Shown: piece after piece, positions 13,701 to 27,676 of the stretch
Numbering within the stretch: the stretch's first letter is position 1
How the letters are laid out: the number at the start of each line of letters is the position of its first letter
Origin: Phoebastria nigripes
Lineage: Eukaryota; Chordata; Aves; Procellariiformes; Diomedeidae
Assembly (NCBI GenBank): GCA_035582835.1
Contig: JAYKAV010002553.1
Location: 1,667,980-1,731,979, forward strand
Length of the DNA stretch: 64,000 nucleotides
Reading direction: 5' to 3'
Made by a program: the position numbers and the translations under genes
Notes under the pieces: model-generated
The model's input: only the letters and a program-made list of their open reading frames with translations
What the model was told of the DNA's origin: nothing
The model's database searches: none

Positions 13701-16700
13701 ACATGAAGAACCAATGCCTTGGTTTTATCACCAGGAACAATATTTTTGTCTACAAATGAGAATAAGGAGATTATCTCCTCATGACAGTGAAGAATTTTGA
13801 GTAACTGAGCTAGTGGCACATGACAGATAGGAAGGGTTGCCTGTGGTTCAGTTTAATTCCTGAAGACCATAGTGATAAAAAGACTGCTTAATTACTAATT
13901 CTAACTAAGTTACTGTAACAAAGTCAACTTAGTACCAAATGTATAATAAGTCTCCTTAAGAAAAGAACAGATTCCCCCAACATTAATGGCATGGAGGGCA
14001 AAAAAACCATAGCTTTTTTATTTGGAAGGAGTCTGATGCTTTCAGGGAAGAACTAAAATGATTTTATGAAGATGCAACTCTTAAATAATGCAGACAAGGC
14101 TGACCAAACACAAATTCAAGGTAATACAGGTTTTGAAAAAAGTATGCTAACAGTTGCACAAAACCAGCATCAATCTATCTCTTGCTGAGGAAACAAAGAA
14201 ACTCTTCTGAACACAGAAGTGCTGGGATATTACTCCTGCTGAAGTTAGCAGTTTATATTGGTTTTATTGGTTTATTCATTATCTCTGAATGTACTTGTTT
14301 GGTTCTGCATAATACGGCACTTTTCTGCTTTAATTTTTGAATTGCAAAGTACCGAAATTGCAGTCCTGTTTTAAAGTCACACTGATTCAAAAGAAAAATT
14401 AACAGCAATTTCAGATAGAGCATACTCCAGGGAACATAATTCTAAAGTAAGAGGAAAAAAAAAACCGAGGAAGCTGGAGCTCGCATTAATACTTTGTCTA
14501 TATAGAGTATGCTTCAACTAAGGATCTCAGAGCACAAACTACACCTTACAAGATGCCCAAGATATGAGGCAGGATTAGGTCTGGTTTACAGATGGGGTAA
14601 CAGGGGCACAGGTAGGTTTAAGTGATATGTTCCGAATCACACAAAAGGGTCAGCAACACATTAGGAAACTAAACTACTCTTCAATCCCATCCCTACTCTG
14701 ATCAGACTCCTCCCGTGTTAGTTTCTCATCAGCAGAATTCATTTCAGGACAGAGGTTTCAAAGCACAAGAGTGAAAACCAAAGCAAGCAAAGACAAGACC
14801 CTCACCTCCCAAATGGTAGCGAGTGGCTGTTACAGTCAAGCCTGTGACACAGCTGCCACTGAACAGTGCTGAGCCATCCTCCTTCACATCCTGCACGACC
14901 AGCTGCAGCTCCTTCCCAGGCACCAACTCACAAAGGCCTTGGGCCATGCTGGGCTCCCCTAAATAAAGGGAAGAAAAAATGGGAAGTCAGTTTTACCTAT
15001 GTTGTTTCTTTGCAAAACAAAGACAGCCTTCACATTTGCTCAAGAGTGTATGAACAAGCATTTATATCCACCTTCCACCTAATGGAAAACAAAGTTTAGG
15101 CTCCAGAATCTGTAGAAATACAAAGTAAATTCTAAGATTTAATCAAAGTAGAAACACTTTCGTGACATTAAGGATCTGATAACTTTGGATAGAACATTTT
15201 CCAATCTTATAGAAACACTGGCACACAGCATTGCATATAGAAAAAGGTGAAAGCAAAATAGATTAATACTAAAAACACAAAACATTAAACACTACTGAAT
15301 ATAAAAAGAACCTAAAAAGGCAAAGTTAGAATTTGATAAAAATAAACTGCAATATATGCAGTATTCCTAACACTAGAAAAACAGCATGTGAGAAAACCTT
15401 TGCTTGAGGACTTGTTCAGCAAACCTGCAAAACAAGTAGGCAAATCTATTTATGCAAACTCATCCTCATGTGAGTACTAGGTTTGGGTTATCACAAGCAC
15501 TTGCATGCCAGCATAATTATCCTTGTACTTTCTAGTTAAGCAGATCCTGGCTAAGGCTCAGGGCGGTTGAAAAAATCCCTCTGTGATAATCAGGCATCCC
15601 ATGCGCAAATATCAACAACAAAAAACAACCTGATGATCACAGCATGCACAAATGCAGATTTCTGTACCATAAGAATAGTAGAAGCAGTTCTTGACTGCCA
15701 GTAAAAAACAATGCTAGTGTCCTTCACAGTCATGGTTAAAAAAACACTGTTAGATGAAGGTAAAAATGGTAATTTCTCATCAGTTATGAGTTACCAGCAA
15801 ATACAGTGTGCATACAAAATAATACATCGTTACTCTTGTCAATGATTCCTCTTTATTTTGATGGACAAAGCTAGTCCTATTTGCTTAAATGCAGTAAGAG
15901 TGCCTGCTGCCTGCAGTGTATAATAGGCAAGTAAGGAAGTTCTTCTTAAATCAAAGCCTTCTCCTTTATTATTTTAACCCTCCAAAAGCATCATTCACTT
16001 TAAACAGATGTAGTATTCTTTAGAAAGCACCAGGGGAAAAAAGATCATGGCTTTACCATCAGACAGCTAACTTGCCCAGCCTTTCTAATGTCACAGCAAG
16101 TGACATTGATGCACTGACTCAGGCCACTTCCAGTTGTCTTCTGTCCTTCCATCACTTTTGAGTACAGAAAATTAACATGATGTGCATTCTGATTCTTATG
16201 TGCCTATCACCCTAGTATCCAGGCGCCAGTGCCATTTTTCCTAAACTAAGCAATTAGCAGGGGCAGGTCTTAAGTGCCTGTTGCTAATACATGAGTTTGC
16301 ACCCAATGAGAGCCTCCCATATTGCTTATCACCATTCTCTTTTCAGGCATTTGGGGAAATTCAGGTTTGGGCATTGGGCAGTCTGTTTTGCTTCACCGGT
16401 GCTTTGTGGCAATTCACTCAGGCACACAGAAATAAACTCCTTCTGGACTTCCATGAGTCGTTCTTCCACTTAAAAAAAAAAAAANCACAACAGAAAAACC
16501 ATATGCCTACACCTCTGTTGGCACATTAGACAGGTTTCACAGCTTGGCCCAATATCCCTTACATCTGTAAGGTCTTTGGAGTTTAACATCTGTTTACTGA
16601 CCAGAGAAATCAGGTCTGCAGACTAAGGCTCTTAAAATACAAGAGCATAGAATACTAAAAATTAACCATTGCCAGATTCAAAATAAACAGATAGAGACAA

Positions 16701-19700
16701 TGTGACACGTAATTAAATGGTGAAACTACTGCCACATGTCTCAGTCAATTAAGTTTTAGATTGGTTCATAAAGCAATTACAAATATTCACACCAAAAAAG
16801 TGTCTCCAAGGCTGCTGAAAGGCTTTTGTCCACAGAACATCCAATCTCACCCTGGCCCTTCTTATTTTCACCTTCACAGGCCCTTCAAGGAACCCATCCT
16901 TTTGTACCATTGTATCTCCCTTCCTCTCTTGATATATGGACCTCACAGTTCATCTATTTATACCCTTATTTTTAATTCTCTAAGCTTAAACCCAAAATCA
17001 ATGTAAGAGGCCTAGCAGACTTCAATGAAAAGAGCAGCTTCTTTGGGTTTTTGCAGCTGTAGTTCCAAAAAGCCTTCTTGTCAATGGCAGACACTGCACA
17101 CACATCCTTCTTCTAATAAGCTCCTCTTGGAAGCCAAGTCTTTGCTTGAACTGACCTTTCTCTTGCTTAAAAGAAAATTGTTTTCCCTTTTTGTTCCTCT
17201 GGAGCCCCTTTTTTGTGATATGATCCCCTTTAGCAGAACATGTGTAATCTTTTACCTCTTCTTCTCAACAAGTTCCTGATTTCTTTCACCTCCTTGAAAT
17301 ATTGATTCAGCAGGGCAAAGCTCTCTGCAGCAGAATCGCCTGAGCTGCACTCTGACACCTTCAGATTGAGGAGCACACGCTGCTTCTCCTCATCAATGCT
17401 CATCACCTTCGCAACCACAGTCTGTCCCACCACAAAGTGGTCCTTGGTGTCTGTCACAAACTTGTCACTCATGCTCTGTGCAAAGGAAACAAAGGGGCAA
17501 GGGTTACTGAGCACAGCTGCTAACTATCAACCACCTGCAGTGCTGTTCAGAAGAAGGGTTCAAGTTAAGACTTCATGAAAATGCATAAGAGAAATTAACA
17601 AACACTAACGAAAAGTCATCAATTAAAATGAATTACTGAAGTCACATGAAATCCTTGTAGAAGCTTAAGCTCACTTCAGTGAAGTCCTTTGTTTCATTTT
17701 GGAAGTGAATTAAAACACAAACCTAAAAGCAGCTTTTACCCTACTGCAGGAAGCTGCGCAAATGCAGCATCCACAGCCCTACTGTTCCCTCCTTGTCATT
17801 GTTCCCTTGCTAAAAGCCATGTTTCAAGTATGCCTGATTACACACATGCTGTTTACTGAAGTGAATGCATTGCTTACCACTTTGGGCGCCAGTCCTGTCA
17901 CACCAAAAGGGAACTCCACAAACACCCCAAAGGGCATCACATTCCTCACGTAACCAGTCAACAGCATCCCAGGCTGGATTTCAGAGAAACTTCTCACAAC
18001 TTGCTCCTCCTGTACAGCAGAAATCACTGCAGACTTTCTGCTCAAGATCTGAACAACTAGTTAGGAAAAATGGGAAAAGATGAATGAAAGGAGCCTGATG
18101 CCAAGCAAATCTCTTGGTCCTGCTAACCATTGGGTTAGAGCACTTTTTGCAGGTTAGACAGTACAGGGGCTCAAAATCCTGCAATTCCAATTTCTGTCTT
18201 GATCTCTCTACACTAAAATTTAGCAACCAATGTCCCTTAAGCTGCTCAGCATTGAAGATGCATGCTTCACACTAGCAGAAATGTCAACTTCCTAATATTT
18301 CAGTTCTGATTTTTGGTATAAAAACAGCAAAATTTTTGCTAAGGTTGTGATATGACTAACAGTGCAGAAGGTGGTTGGGAAGATCAGTCAATTCACAACC
18401 AAGTCCTGGTTCTGATGGGAATTCTAGCAGCAGCTGAGCCTCACTTCTAAAACAAGCAAGTTATAATGACTCTTTGAAGCATCACTAGCTTGACAGGCAC
18501 TTCCACTTCAACACACTAACTAGTATATCTTCTTTTTGTTGCAGGTACTCTGAATTCCTGACAGATATCTCCTTCCCCCTGCTTTGTTTGACTGGTTGAG
18601 GTGGCAAAGGATACAATACGCTCTCCCTTGTCACTTAGGCACATAACTCTGGGCAGGACATCTCCCTCTTGAAGACAATGCCACAGGAGCTTGCAGTTAG
18701 CAACAAAATCAGAGAGGTGCACTGTGGGAATCGAGGCTATCACATTGCCTTCATCTTCTAAGACAGAAACCTCTAGCCCGTTATCTTTCTTCTTCAAGAC
18801 TTTCACATCAACCATCTGAAAAGAGAACAAATACAGTGATATAAAATTCCAAGTGTCTTCGAAGTCATCCCTTTTGATGCACAGGGTACCAAATGCTGTG
18901 CTGCAGGGGCTCTGACATGGCCTCCCAGCTATATATGAGAAAATTTCACATCAACAGGGCTGAGCCTAAAAAGTACGCCAACATTGATAGTAAAATAAAA
19001 GTAATTCTCAGCTCTCAGAGAAATCAAGAGCTAGAAACATTCTCTTGGTTGTGACTTTCTATTTGGAGGATTAAGGGCATAATTTAAACAAGATTAGAAC
19101 TGTCCTGTTCCTGCATTAGCAATATCTGCAGGGTGTTGGAAACTCTGTTCATTCCAAAGACAACAGAGAAACATTTCAAAGTATTTCTCTGAAGTTGTCT
19201 TTTTCCAGGGAGTAAAAGCAGCTGCTTTTGGAGTGAAAACATCAGCAGCATCCAAAAGAAAGAGGACTCCACCTAGAAGTAGGAGCACTAATTGGTACCT
19301 CCAGAAGGACTGTCCTGGGACTCCTTTATCCTGACCTCTGACAACAGAGATCCTGTTTTTGATCCAGGAGGCCAACCACACAACAAGAAACGCACATTTA
19401 ATGCTAGTTCCTGACCACCAACAGCTTTTCTTGAAGCAAAGTTGTTCAAAGTGATACCAAATTGTTCGGAAAACAAGTAGGAAAAGGCAAAAAAAGGAAC
19501 ACTCATTGAATTCAATACCTCTCCTATTTGATATTTCACTTCCTGTTTCTTCTTTGGAGTACATTCCTTTTTGTCCTCCAGGGCAGTCTTGCTTGATAAC
19601 CTGAAGGACAACAAGAGTCTTTCCTGCTGGGGCTCACATTTTAAGACTATTACTTTAACAACCTGCAGCAAAAAAGATAAAACAAAAGTTTAATTCAGTT

Positions 19701-22700
19701 GACCCTCCTCCTCAGTGTGCTACCACCTACAAAATGAGACAGGGAAATGCATACACAGTACACTTTTCTCTCACACCTAGGAGCTGGCCAGTGACTATAA
19801 CTTAACAGGTTCAACCAGAGACAAATGTCCGTCTGATCAAACACATGGAAAATGGAAGTACATAATCATTAAATGACCTGTATGTGGCAAGTCTGTAGCA
19901 GAGTTGAGAATAAAATTCAGATCTCCAGATCTGCCGTCAGAAATCTTGACTAGAAAATTACCCTTCTCCTTAGCCAGCCAACAAACAGCAGGATTAAAGA
20001 CAAACAAAAGCATCAGAAAAAATAACGAAGAGGGCTGAGATCTCTATAAGCTTACCCACAACAAAGACCAGAACTTGGTGAACAGCATGGTTCCCAGAGT
20101 GCCTGGTTTAAGATGTGCAGGATTTGAAACAAACAGGAAAATCAGAATAATGCAGAGGCAGAAAACCTCATCCTTCTGATTCTGTAGGTAAGAGTTTTAA
20201 CTTCCTTAGAAGAAACTGCAGCCTAGAACCCCAAACTTCTACTAAGATCTCAGTGACTCAACCAAGTGTAGTCCCTATATCACATACTATGGTGTCTTCT
20301 GCACACCAGAACAGAGAGAGCCTAGAAACAAAGACAGCTCTGTGAAATACTCAAAGATCTGCCCCTTTCACAGCCTAATCTGTTTAAATGGAGCATGACT
20401 ATTACTTAAAGTGAAAGGACATGAACATCTCTCGGTGCAGCTGGTTCCTCCAGGGGAAAACCCATGTTGGACCCAACTCAACTGCAGATTACTCTTTTGC
20501 ATTCAAACACAAGGCACGGCATAGGTACATTAATTACCTGGCCTTCATGGAAGACTTTATCTGGACAAGATATGGGTTCTGAGCTCAGCTCATTCTTGGG
20601 TACCAGACCTTTGACATCATTGTAGAACTTCACAATGCAGCCAAACTCCCTCGCACACACCACAAAGCCATGTGTGATCAGACCTGGTTTTGCATCGTCA
20701 TAATTGGAGAGGACTGGAAGCTTTGATTGGATGAGACTTTTCTTTAGAGTAAGGATCAGCTTCCTTCCTGCAGGATTGCACTCTAGCACCTACAAGAGTA
20801 GAGTACAAGAAGGTTCAAAAAGCATGTCTGCCATTTTCTGATCAATCCAGCTGCTAAATACTCAGAACAAAAGAGTGCAAAGCAGCTGAAGACCCTGCCT
20901 GGCAGCTCTCACCCGACACCTGACTTCATCTCCTATGTTGTACTTCTTCTCAGGCTGCTTCAGGATCACATCAGCGAGATGCATGGATGGCACAAGCCCT
21001 TTAATCCCATCAGTCACTTTCACCTGCATCCCAATGGGTTTCAATGCAAACACTTTGCCCTAGAACCCAAAATAGGGAAAAGGGTCAGTAAATTCAGCAT
21101 GAAAAGCAGACCATGCACAGGTAGGAAACAGCAAAGACGTTGTACCACCTATTATCACCAAATCTAATCACCCTCCAAAAAATAAAAAGTCCAACCCACA
21201 CTCCACCCAACCAATCTGACCCATTAACTTTTATACATTACATAAGGTTGTTTTATAGCCTCTTTTCCTTAAGCATAGGCTACTTCTGCAAAATCCAGAG
21301 TGACCCTGGCAAACTAGAATTGTTTCCAGAGATGTATCCAATACAGTCACGACTCCGACATAAGAATGATCATAACTGAGTAACTTTCTGCCCATCAGTT
21401 GATTGTGATGGTCCATACATGAACTTTCACTTTGAGTGCAAGGCAAGTTTTAGTTTCTTTCACTCAAGTCTTTCTAAAAATGTATTCATGGCCATAAATA
21501 AATGACTGACTGTGGCTAAAATTTTATTGCCTTGGCAGCATCATGAATGAAAACCTGAACAAAATACGGAAAGAAAAGTATCACATTCTATTAATCGAGT
21601 CCTGCAAGGGGAGGTTTTTCTCCTCACTTTCATCTCATTAGTCTGGATCAGAAGTTGAACATACATATTAGGCCGAGGAAATGCACATTAGCTAGATCAT
21701 TGCTCTAAGTATAATGGCCACACAGTACTGTGTCAGTCCTTCAGAAGCTCACCTGCACCACATCCCCTGTGTGGATATCTTGGTATTGCAGAAACCGTGC
21801 TTCAATAATCTGACTAGGAAAGAGACACAGCAAGAGATGACCAATCAGTCAACTTGAAGGAAATCCTGGATCTTTGCCTTGTCCTAAATATCCATTATCC
21901 CACACACCCCACAGTGCTCTACAACTCCAGAGTTCTATGTTTTACTCCAACTGACCCACCTCCCAAAACACCTCTCTGGACATAAAGCTCAGGGAGGTTC
22001 ACCAGGGTCCATTCCAGGTGACAGCCACACAGTTACAGCCACCAGCCATGGCTCCATGAAAGGGGAACCCATCACCTGCATTGCTTAAAGCCACATAGAT
22101 GCAAATACTAAGAGGGAGAAGCAAAATGGGCTGGGACTTGGAAAATTAGGGTTCAATTTCCTCTTCAGCCACAGTCTTCTGACATGATCTCGGCAGAATT
22201 AATTTAGCCTCCCTGTGCCTCAGCCCACCAACTACATCAATGGTGTCCCAACCCCCTATAGTATGGGGATGATACGCGAGATGCCCAGACAACCTGGCGT
22301 GAGACAACAGAGATACAAAACAAAAACCCCAAATGGCAAGTTCCAGACCAGCAAACCAATGTGGTATTTTCCACTCCCCACCAAACCCTTCTAATCCTTC
22401 AACCAATTTTCTGGAAGAGTCTATGAAACTTACTACTTTAGAGATACAATACACATCTCATCCATCAGGCTGTAGTCAATGATCCGACATTTATGTTTGC
22501 ATCCTGTCTTAAATGCCCCAGGCTTAAAGGATTTTCTGGTTTTTGAAAGATGTTTCAACTAGAAAAAACAAATTACAATTTAGTGTTTGGAAAATGGAAG
22601 CACTGACATAGACCTTAGGTTGAAGCAGAAGCATCTGACCAAATCGTTCCTCTAACATACTCGCTCTACGCAGCAGGTTTCACCAGTTCTTCCTCAACAA

Positions 22701-25700
22701 CCCTCCTACATTCCATCCTGAACAAGGGGAGGTATGATTTGGCAAACACCTTCCACACTGTCCTAATTTTGTTGTATTTGTCTCACAAAGAACATAAAAG
22801 TAGAAAATAAAACCTCCTCCTAGCCTTCTTCCCCAGGAGGCAAAGATAGCTACGGAGGACTTCCCTCGCCGCCCTGGTACTTACCCGTGCAAATGCAAGA
22901 GTGCCATCATCAAGCTCAAAGACGGCACCAAACTGCTTGTAGAAAGCTTTCACTGTTGACTCTTCCACCACTGCCCCCATGCGATCATTGGAGAGCTGGT
23001 TTGGGGATCCCCCAGGGTGGAGGAAGGCCTGCCGTAGAGTAAGCCGCACCATCTTGGAGGTGGGGTGGATAGAGAGGATGCAAGCTTTCATCTGGGAGAA
23101 GACAATATGTTCGTTCAACACAAGTTTGTAAACAAAAGAGAGAAAGGCACATTGCTCATGTTTCTAGACATTATGCTTGGCACCAGAACTCTTTGTCCAT
23201 GTGCAAGCACTTCCCAATATTGCTACTAAGATATCACTTCAGTTCTAACAGCTTCACAGATGAGGAATTTTTGCTTTTGTCTGGTACATGACCACACAAG
23301 AAATTTTCTATCACTTGCAAGTCTCTCGTGCTTCCCAAATAAGTCTTCCATTACCCCAGAAATGGCTTTGCTCTTTACAGCCCTAAAACAGTAATGATAG
23401 TAATTCAAATAAAAGATGAGAGAGACAGCTATCATCAATAAGATTTCAGAGATTATTCCACTGAAATGTTGGAGAAGGTAAGAGATGTTGCAAGCAACAT
23501 ACCAACTCCAGCCATCCTTCACCCTCCTTACCACTTGATCTGGAGAATAGTTCATGGATTTCTCTGGGTCCATGTGCATGAAATCCACAATGCCAGTGAA
23601 GGAAGACAGAAAGCTCACTTTGATCCCGAGTGGGGCCACCTAGAAAGGGGAAGGAAAAGATGCCAAAAAAAATTTTCACGCAGTTTTCATGCAGCTCAGA
23701 AAGAGACAGTAATTCACACATTTCACAAAAAGGCACTGCCAGTGCTAATCAACAAGTGCATCACAAGAGACAAGAAAACGGCTAACAATTCTGCTTTCTA
23801 CATTGTTTTGCAAAAACAATCCTTTAGTTTTTCAATAATGCTGTGTTTACTCTGAAGACTACTGCTAAACTGTGGAATACTTTTCCTAGGCAAAGGCCAG
23901 AGAAGCACAAAATGGATCCTGTTCTGCTTCAAGCTTCATAAGCAACTCCAGGCTCAAGCCTTTATACTCATGGCATCACAACCAGGACAGAGATCAGACC
24001 TTAGGTGAATGAAGTGGAGGAAGCATCTAGCAGATAATAGCGTTTGCTATTGTAAAATAATTGAGTCCAAGCACAAAATTTTCCAGGGCATAAACTTCCA
24101 TCTCTGCTCCACCTGCCTCCCTACCTTCAGCAAGGCTCAAAAAACCCTCCCCCAAAAACCCCAAACCAGAGCTTACCTTCTGCACTCGAGCTTTCACCAC
24201 CAGCCCTGGTAATAAATTAGAGAGGGTCCAGTTCTGTCGCTCTGTTGCAAGGGATGCAGCAACCTCTGATCGATCAACGGACAAACGGACCACTCTCCCC
24301 TCATTCTTTACTTCCACAATGACACAGTTCAGGTTCTGGCCTATTTTCAAGTCAGGCCCTACAATGACAAGTCACAGCATAAAACCTCCACCAGGAACAC
24401 TCAGGGATTTCCTTCTGCTCTTTCCAAAGCTTTTTCAGAGTTCCCTCTATTTTAAGAAGTTAGAACTCCTCTCAATCTAAGTGAAGTCTACTGCCAGAAG
24501 GGTTGGATGGGCTTGGAACAGTAGCATAGCCAGTCAGAAAACAGGCTGAAACCCAAAAGCTTGTTGCAGACCAGCCACAAAACTGCTGTTTTCAGCAACT
24601 CGCAAAGACTCCACCTTGACCCAATCTCATTGAGGTTCACTAACACCACAGATAGAACAAGCTTTAAGCCCTGTCATTCTCCACCTCCATTTTAACCCCA
24701 GCAGCTCCTCCTGCACTACTTCTTACCTCTCTTGACTGCTTTGATGTAATTTTGGGCTTTCTGACGAGGCAGGAAAGCATGAGTCCCACTGACTCCAATA
24801 TCAATGAGGTAGCCATGGTCTTCCACACTAGACACAAAGCCAGAGAGCAGCTGTTGGGAGGGAAGCACTGCAATTCAGTAACATGATGAAACAGCTGGGT
24901 CTTCAAAGAACGCACATCTGGTAAGAGATTCCCCACCCAAATACTCAATTGTTTCATGAGGACAGACAGCTGAGTTTTCTAGAGCAGCAGAAAGAACACT
25001 ACATTCTTTCTTACTACAGAGCTCATCTGGCAGTGAGGTCTCAACTCTACCCTTATCCAACTATGCACATATGGAGTTCACAAACCAGTAGGGAAAAAAA
25101 TTGGAATGCTCAAAAATAGCAGGTGCTCTAATTGCAGGCACATGCCTGCACCCATACAGCTGGCAACACAAAACCTAAACAACTAAGCACCTCTGCAAAG
25201 CAGGTTAAATATTTTTCTCTGCATAAATAGCAAAGAAACCTGCTCAGAAATAAGTCATTAAATAATTTGTCCATGTTGAAACAGAATCAGGTGAATGGAT
25301 TTCATGAGCGACAACCTGGAACCGAGACCCAATACTGCCCTCTCCTCCCAGGTTTCTTCCATGGTGGGAGCGGCTCCATGTTCTGCTCTGATCCCATGCA
25401 AGGACAAATGGAAATGTTCCCCCACGCACTGTGCAAGAAGTGCCTCCAAAGCCTGGAGAGGCTGTGACAGACCCAGAACACGTACCATGCCCGATGCTAG
25501 CGCTGAAGCGTTCAGACCCTTATTGACCTTCTTGGGGTCGATTGATAATTTGATACTCCGACGTCCATCAGCACTTTTCTCAACACTGGTTACAATGCAC
25601 CTGACCAGTGTCCCCGGAGAATACATGTCTGAGAGCGAATTCAAGTCCTGCCCAGCAAGACGATCAAGAGAGAAACATACAAATTTTACAATATTAAATA

Positions 25701-27676
25701 ATATAAGAAGGCCAGAATCTGTTACTGAAGTAGCTTTTGAAATCAAAATCCCACAGGAAAGTCCTGTTTCTCTGTCAACACTACAATAAATGACAGGAAA
25801 TGCCACAAACACCAGGGTCTCAATATAGAGGCAGGGATGACGTTACACAATGTTAGCAAGTCTAGTAGGCTTTGCTTAAAAAGGACTACTGCGTGGGCCG
25901 GAGTCAGGAGGCTGCAGCTGAGAAAACACGTCTACAGAGCCACCGGTGACCCTAACCTCACCTCCATCTTTAGCAGGGAAAACCACTACCACCAAAAGGC
26001 TAGCACACCTGGCAGATACCACATTCCACACCACCTTGGCAAAATTTAGGGAGCACTGATTCCAGAGAGACAGGATAACAGATTANTCCATCCTCGTTCT
26101 TTCTAGCAATCATCGTTATCAGGAAATCACAAAGTTTGCTTGGAAAAGCCAGTTCCAAACCAAGGTCAGTCTACGTTAGCACTATGCATGCAGCAACACA
26201 CAATGAAATTGCAAGGACCGTGCTAATCCCCATGCCTTCACATCACCTTCCAACCACTTCCCTAACTTCTTCCCACCATTGCCTACAGCCAGGGATCAGT
26301 ATTTAGCTTCAGCAGCAGACAGGCAGCACAAATCTCTTCATGTTCAACAATCTGTCTATGAAGTTCAAGCACTATTTAGCCAAGGCTAAGGCACTGCAGG
26401 CGATCAAATTCAAGTCAGCTACGAGACACCAGAAACCAGGCTCCTAAGCAAGGCCTCAGGGTTGGTTCTGAGGTATTATTAATACTCTCTAGCTCCCACG
26501 CACAAATCACAGCCCCAGTCCAAGGTCTCACCTCCAGGAGTTCTCCTTGGGCCACCTGTTTGCTCAGCATTTTGCTGTAGGCATCGCTGATCTGCGTGAC
26601 TGGCACAAATCCTGAAAGTCCATTGGGCAAGCTGATGACTAGCTCGTAGTCACTGACCTCTTTTATACAACCAAGGAGCAGCATCCCCTCACAGAGTGCC
26701 TGGGAAAGCAGGAAGAATAGCATACAGTGGTTATCTTGGCAAGTCAGTGATAACAGGGTGGTAAACACACTTGTGTCCCAAATCACTGATGTATTTTACA
26801 GGTTTAGTGAAGAAGAAATGCCATTTTTACACAGCCCAGAAGAGAGATGCACACAAAATCAAACATTTATCCACAAACCTCAATTGTGAGTGGTTCAATA
26901 TTCACAACATTGTCTTTAGCAGCAGCTATTTTGTCCNCCTTGAACTTTTTCTGCTTTCCTTCATCCCTTTGGCTCCTTTTTCTTTTCTGGGATTGTTCTT
27001 CATGATGAATCTAAAGCAGATAATAAGCAGAGTGGAAAAAAACAAAAGTGGATAAAGACACAAACTTTGCACTAAGGCAGAAGTCCGCTGCCAGGAATAA
27101 AATTAGAAGAAAATACTAGTTTGGAGAAAAAAAAGAGAATGACCTTGCTAACTGCTATATATCTACATGCAAGTCTTCCAAAATATCTCCTTTTGGGCTG
27201 AGGCCGATCACTTATAAAACTGTGAATCTTGGGAATGGAAAAGAGTGGCGTGAGTGATTTACACCACACTCCACTAAGCAGAAAAAGACTTAGCCTGTAT
27301 CCATTAACATCGGGACAAGATGCTTGTGGAAAGTTTAAAAGCTAAACCCTGATTGATAATTTTGATTGAACTTTTTCTGTCATCACATTCAACATGCACC
27401 AGACATCAGGGATCTTGAACAGATCAGAAGAAAGGTGCATGTCAGCAGTTATCTCTTTCTGGAAATCCCTTCTATAGTTTACTATAGAAGTAAGGGATGG
27501 AAAGGATTGCGGGTCATATTCTGACAGTGGAAGAACTCTGAGAAGAGTTAATTGAGAACACGCAAACAACATACATCAAACAAATTGTCCTGCTCTAACT
27601 TTGGGTTGGGGGTTTTTCCCTCTGTGGGTTTTTTCTGGATGCCCCCTCGAGGAAAGTCTTCTTCCACGGATGCCAT
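697..27676 (-). CDS. PDCD11: RRP5 homolog PDCD11 (pre-rRNA processing)
   Basis: RRP5 is a nucleolar factor of the small-subunit processome needed for 18S and 5.8S rRNA maturation; human PDCD11 is also called NF-kappa-B-binding protein. Coding exons in transcript order: 27676-27575, 27010-26879, 26699-26532, 25647-25486, 24850-24727, 24358-24177, 23639-23532, 23091-22885, 22558-22434, 21813-21753, 21059-20913, 20789-20538, 19662-19519, 18815-18615, 18048-17878, 17475-17256, 14958-14806, 13749-13634, 13469-12949, 12458-12396, 11920-11812, 10495-10406, 10076-9974, 9450-9273, 8602-8546, 7747-7625, 7320-7198, 7009-6814, 6405-6283, 5950-5807, 4728-4478, 3819-3651, 2472-2319, 1745-1580, 868-697. All junction phases agree and the total is 5517 nt (1838 residues; human about 1871). 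Residues about 85-1400 carry tandem S1 RNA-binding repeats, about 1400-1545 a charged Lys/Glu-rich linker, and about 1560-1838 HAT/TPR-like repeats. The start fits the family N-terminus (Met-Ala..., FPRGG). One X codon in the second coding exon comes from an N. Confidence 0.96.
2520..3416 (+). mobile_element. CR1 LINE, 5'-truncated, RT C-terminus and 3'UTR
   Basis: The copy sits in a PDCD11 intron (3650-2473), antisense to PDCD11. It begins near the FADD segment of the reverse transcriptase and runs through the C-terminal reading frame ([36 protein letters not shown]) into the 3'UTR. It ends in ATTCTATG repeats at about 3398-3416. Relative to the copy at 44.1-45.3 kb it lacks two short segments around the FADD region and carries ambiguous bases at 2899, 2910, 3180, 3193 and 3256. 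A TAA interrupts the frame after NPRY. It is non-functional. Confidence 0.93.
7371..7388. repeat. Poly(A) tract in PDCD11 intron
   Basis: A run of about 18 A on the plus strand (T on the PDCD11 transcript) lies upstream of the acceptor of exon 7320-7198. It is too short of context to be assigned to a retroelement. Confidence 0.7.
10792..11595 (-). mobile_element. CR1 LINE interrupted by an assembly gap
   Basis: The minus-strand reading gives the same CR1 subfamily as the other two long copies. The 3' end with ATAGAATC/ATTCTATG repeats is at 10792-10815, the C-terminal RT frame and 3'UTR follow to 11065, a 350-base N run comes next, and the RT segment [15 protein letters not shown] and upstream text run to about 11595. 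It lies in the PDCD11 intron between exons 11920-11812 and 10495-10406, in the same orientation as PDCD11. The same TAA after the NPRY motif is present. Confidence 0.92.
11066..11415. other. Assembly gap (350 N)
   Basis: All bases are N. Both flanks are inside one CR1 copy, so the gap is very probably CR1 sequence that the assembler could not resolve. The two other long copies have 355 bases between the same flanking positions. Confidence 0.98.
14959..17255 (-). other. PDCD11: Largest PDCD11 intron, no recognised content
   Basis: This 2.3 kb intron lies between the exons ending at 17256 and starting at 14958. It is AT-rich with many short ORFs of no recognised similarity and one A-run near 16471-16485 ending in an N. 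I looked for CR1 text, tRNA-like B boxes and obvious C/D snoRNA box pairs and saw none. Confidence 0.6.
18049..18614 (-). other. PDCD11: Putative U12-type (minor spliceosome) intron of PDCD11
   Basis: On the minus strand the intron opens with GTATCCTTTG directly after the codons for ERI. This matches the U12 donor consensus RTATCCTTT and is a poor U2 donor. TTCCTAAC lies at 18067-18060, about 12 bases before the acceptor AG, close to the U12 branch consensus TTCCTTAAC and at the expected distance. The junction is fixed independently. Upstream exon 18815-18615 is 201 nt and downstream exon 18048-17878 is 171 nt, both phase 0. The joined protein (KGERI then ILSRKSA) keeps the length of the human block without gap. 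U12 assignment is inference from motifs. Confidence 0.8.

Noticed and set aside
23428..23445. TTGATGATA on the minus strand resembling a C box of a C/D snoRNA in a PDCD11 intron
   Set aside because: No matching D box (CTGA) was seen at a suitable distance downstream and no terminal stem is evident.
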